Shown here one piece after another: positions 31,416 through 32,297 of a DNA stretch of 32,297 bases; position 1 is the stretch's first letter; every line of letters begins with the position of its first letter. Below the pieces are notes generated by a model. The model was given only the letters and a program-made list of their open reading frames with translations, made no database searches and was not told the origin of the DNA. The position numbers and the translations under genes were made by a program. The DNA comes from Dehalococcoidia bacterium (GTDB lineage Bacteria; Chloroflexota; Dehalococcoidia; Tepidiformales; Tepidiformaceae), in contig JAJDUR010000058.1 in the NCBI GenBank assembly GCA_022826585.1, positions 1-32,297 on the forward strand, written 5' to 3'.

Positions 31416-32297
31416 TCATTTTGTAGGGAAAGTTCCCCCGCCACCCAGCTCTCCCAGCGCCTCCGACCACAGCGGCCCCACCCGCTCCCACCCGAACCGC
31501 CCCGCCGAGGCTCGCACCGCCTCCCGATCCGCGTCGCTCGACCCCACGAGGATCGCCTTACGCGTGAGCGCCAGCAGCTCTGCTTCCTTCTCGTACAGGC
31601 ACCGCTCCTGCAGCGGCTCCGGCACGAGCGCCGGGTAGTTGTAGCGACGCGGCGCGATCGGGAGGCACCCGCACCACATCGCCTCGACCGTCGAGATGCC
31701 GAAGAACTCGTGCCGCGTGCTGCTGATGCTGATGTCCGCCTCCCACAGCAGCCGCGCGTACCCCTCCCTGCCCTCCACCGGCCCGAACTGCACCAGCCGC
31801 TTCCCCAGCCGCTCCGGCAGCTCCTCCATCGCATCGCTCGGGTTGTCGCCCCGCTCCCCCGCCACCGCCACGCGAAAGTCGTGCTCTTCCTCCGCCAGCG
31901 CCGTCACCGTCCGCACGAACCCCTCCGGCGACTTGTCGAACTCCCAGCGGTGGTTCCACAGGATGAGCGGGCTCCCGCCCGCCCGCGCCTCCGCCCCGTC
32001 CCCCAGCGACGCCAGGTCGACCCCCACCGGCAGCACCGCGCTCTTCTCCCGGATCGCCTCGATCCCGTCAGTCGTGAGCCAGTTGTTCGGCTGGCGCTCA
32101 AGCTGCTCCAGTGCCCCGAGAAAGTCCTGGCGGTGGTACTCCGAGTTGAACGCCACCCGGTCCGCCGCCAGCGCCGACAGGTAGTTGATCTGCCCGAACC
32201 ACGAGTTCAGCTTCGTCCCCCGCAACCGCGGGTACGTCAGCTGGTTCTCGTGCATGAACAGCAGCACCGGCGTCCTGTCGAACCGCGGCCGCGTCAG
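31416..32297 (-). CDS. Glycosyltransferase resembling tRNA-queuosine alpha-mannosyltransferase (GTDC1/DUF3524), N-terminus cut by window edge
   Basis: The frame is open from the window edge to a TGA at 31416, giving 293 visible codons. FMHENQLTYP followed by INYLSALAADRVAFNSEYHRQDFL (split here) matches the DUF3524 N-terminal domain. LWNHRWEFDKSPEGFV, VAVAGE and ISSTRHEFFGISTVEAMWCGC-LPIAP match the GT4-like C-terminal half of human GTDC1, now known as the enzyme adding mannose to queuosine at tRNA-Asp position 34. Bacterial relatives exist; whether this one modifies queuosine is an inference. No queuosine genes are visible nearby. The 3' end abuts the suf promoter. A GTG at 32267 is an internal codon, as homology-like residues continue upstream of it. 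Confidence 0.75.
   Translation of the reverse strand: MTRPRFDRTPVLLFMHENQLTYPRLRGTKLNSWFGQINYLSALAADRVAFNSEYHRQDFLGALEQLERQPNNWLTTDGIEAIREKSAVLPVGVDLASLGDGAEARAGGSPLILWNHRWEFDKSPEGFVRTVTALAEEEHDFRVAVAGERGDNPSDAMEELPERLGKRLVQFGPVEGREGYARLLWEADISISSTRHEFFGISTVEAMWCGCLPIAPRRYNYPALVPEPLQERCLYEKEAELLALTRKAILVGSSDADREAVRASAGRFGWERVGPLWSEALGELGGGGTFPTK

Noticed and set aside
1-32297. tRNA or rRNA genes, CRISPR arrays, transposases or phage genes
   Set aside because: Intergenic gaps are all under 200 nt, and none contains a cloverleaf-like, direct-repeat or integrase signal that I could recognise.

Overview
The window is a gene-dense, very GC-rich bacterial chromosome segment. It carries no rRNA, tRNA, CRISPR array or insertion sequence that I can see. 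The gene mix points to a Chloroflexota (Dehalococcoidia/SAR202-like) or possibly actinobacterial genome: luciferase-like (LLM) flavin/F420 oxidoreductases, short-chain dehydrogenases, a crotonase, tandem DinB proteins, and a SUF locus ordered regulator-C-B-D-S-U-T with a SufU-type scaffold. This placement is an inference from gene content only.

Layout. Positions 1-10292 hold catabolic or accessory genes: a truncated enoyl-CoA hydratase, a double-GNAT protein, two SDRs, a DHA2-type MFS exporter behind a CoxG-like SRPBCC gene, an Ldh_2-type dehydrogenase, and a minus-strand operon of LLM oxidoreductase, CoA-transferase, DegV-like protein and acetoacetate-decarboxylase-like protein. Positions 10371-13248 hold three tandem DinB paralogues with a strong terminator, and a divergent LLM oxidoreductase. 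Positions 13260-17168 hold an McrBC-type modification-dependent restriction locus. It has visibly lower GC than its surroundings, and a PD-(D/E)XK-like gene lies between it and mfd. Positions 17204-25124 hold mfd and a Fur-glcD-glcE-glcF operon, separated by an AT-richer repeat-bearing spacer. Positions 25192-31368 hold the complete suf operon under a SufR-like Fe-S regulator. Positions 31416-32297 hold a truncated glycosyltransferase resembling tRNA-queuosine mannosyltransferase.

How the genes work together. The suf genes form one Fe-S assembly operon, with 1-11 nt gaps or start/stop overlaps at most junctions. glcDEF would oxidise glycolate to glyoxylate and is translationally coupled to a Fur-family regulator. 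The LLM/CoA-transferase/ADC-like operon looks like a CoA-linked catabolic module of unknown substrate. GTGA/ATGA start-stop overlaps recur at five junctions. Several starts lie just downstream of -10-like hexamers (TATGAT, TACGAT, TAGACT) with no Shine-Dalgarno, which suggests leaderless mRNAs.

The observations I find most worth a second look are the ADC-like protein with Arg-Arg in place of the catalytic Lys pair, the DinB triplet flanked by LLM enzymes, the possible three-gene McrBC locus next to mfd, and the bacterial queuosine-mannosyltransferase homologue. I did not find a feature I could defend as a wholly new system.
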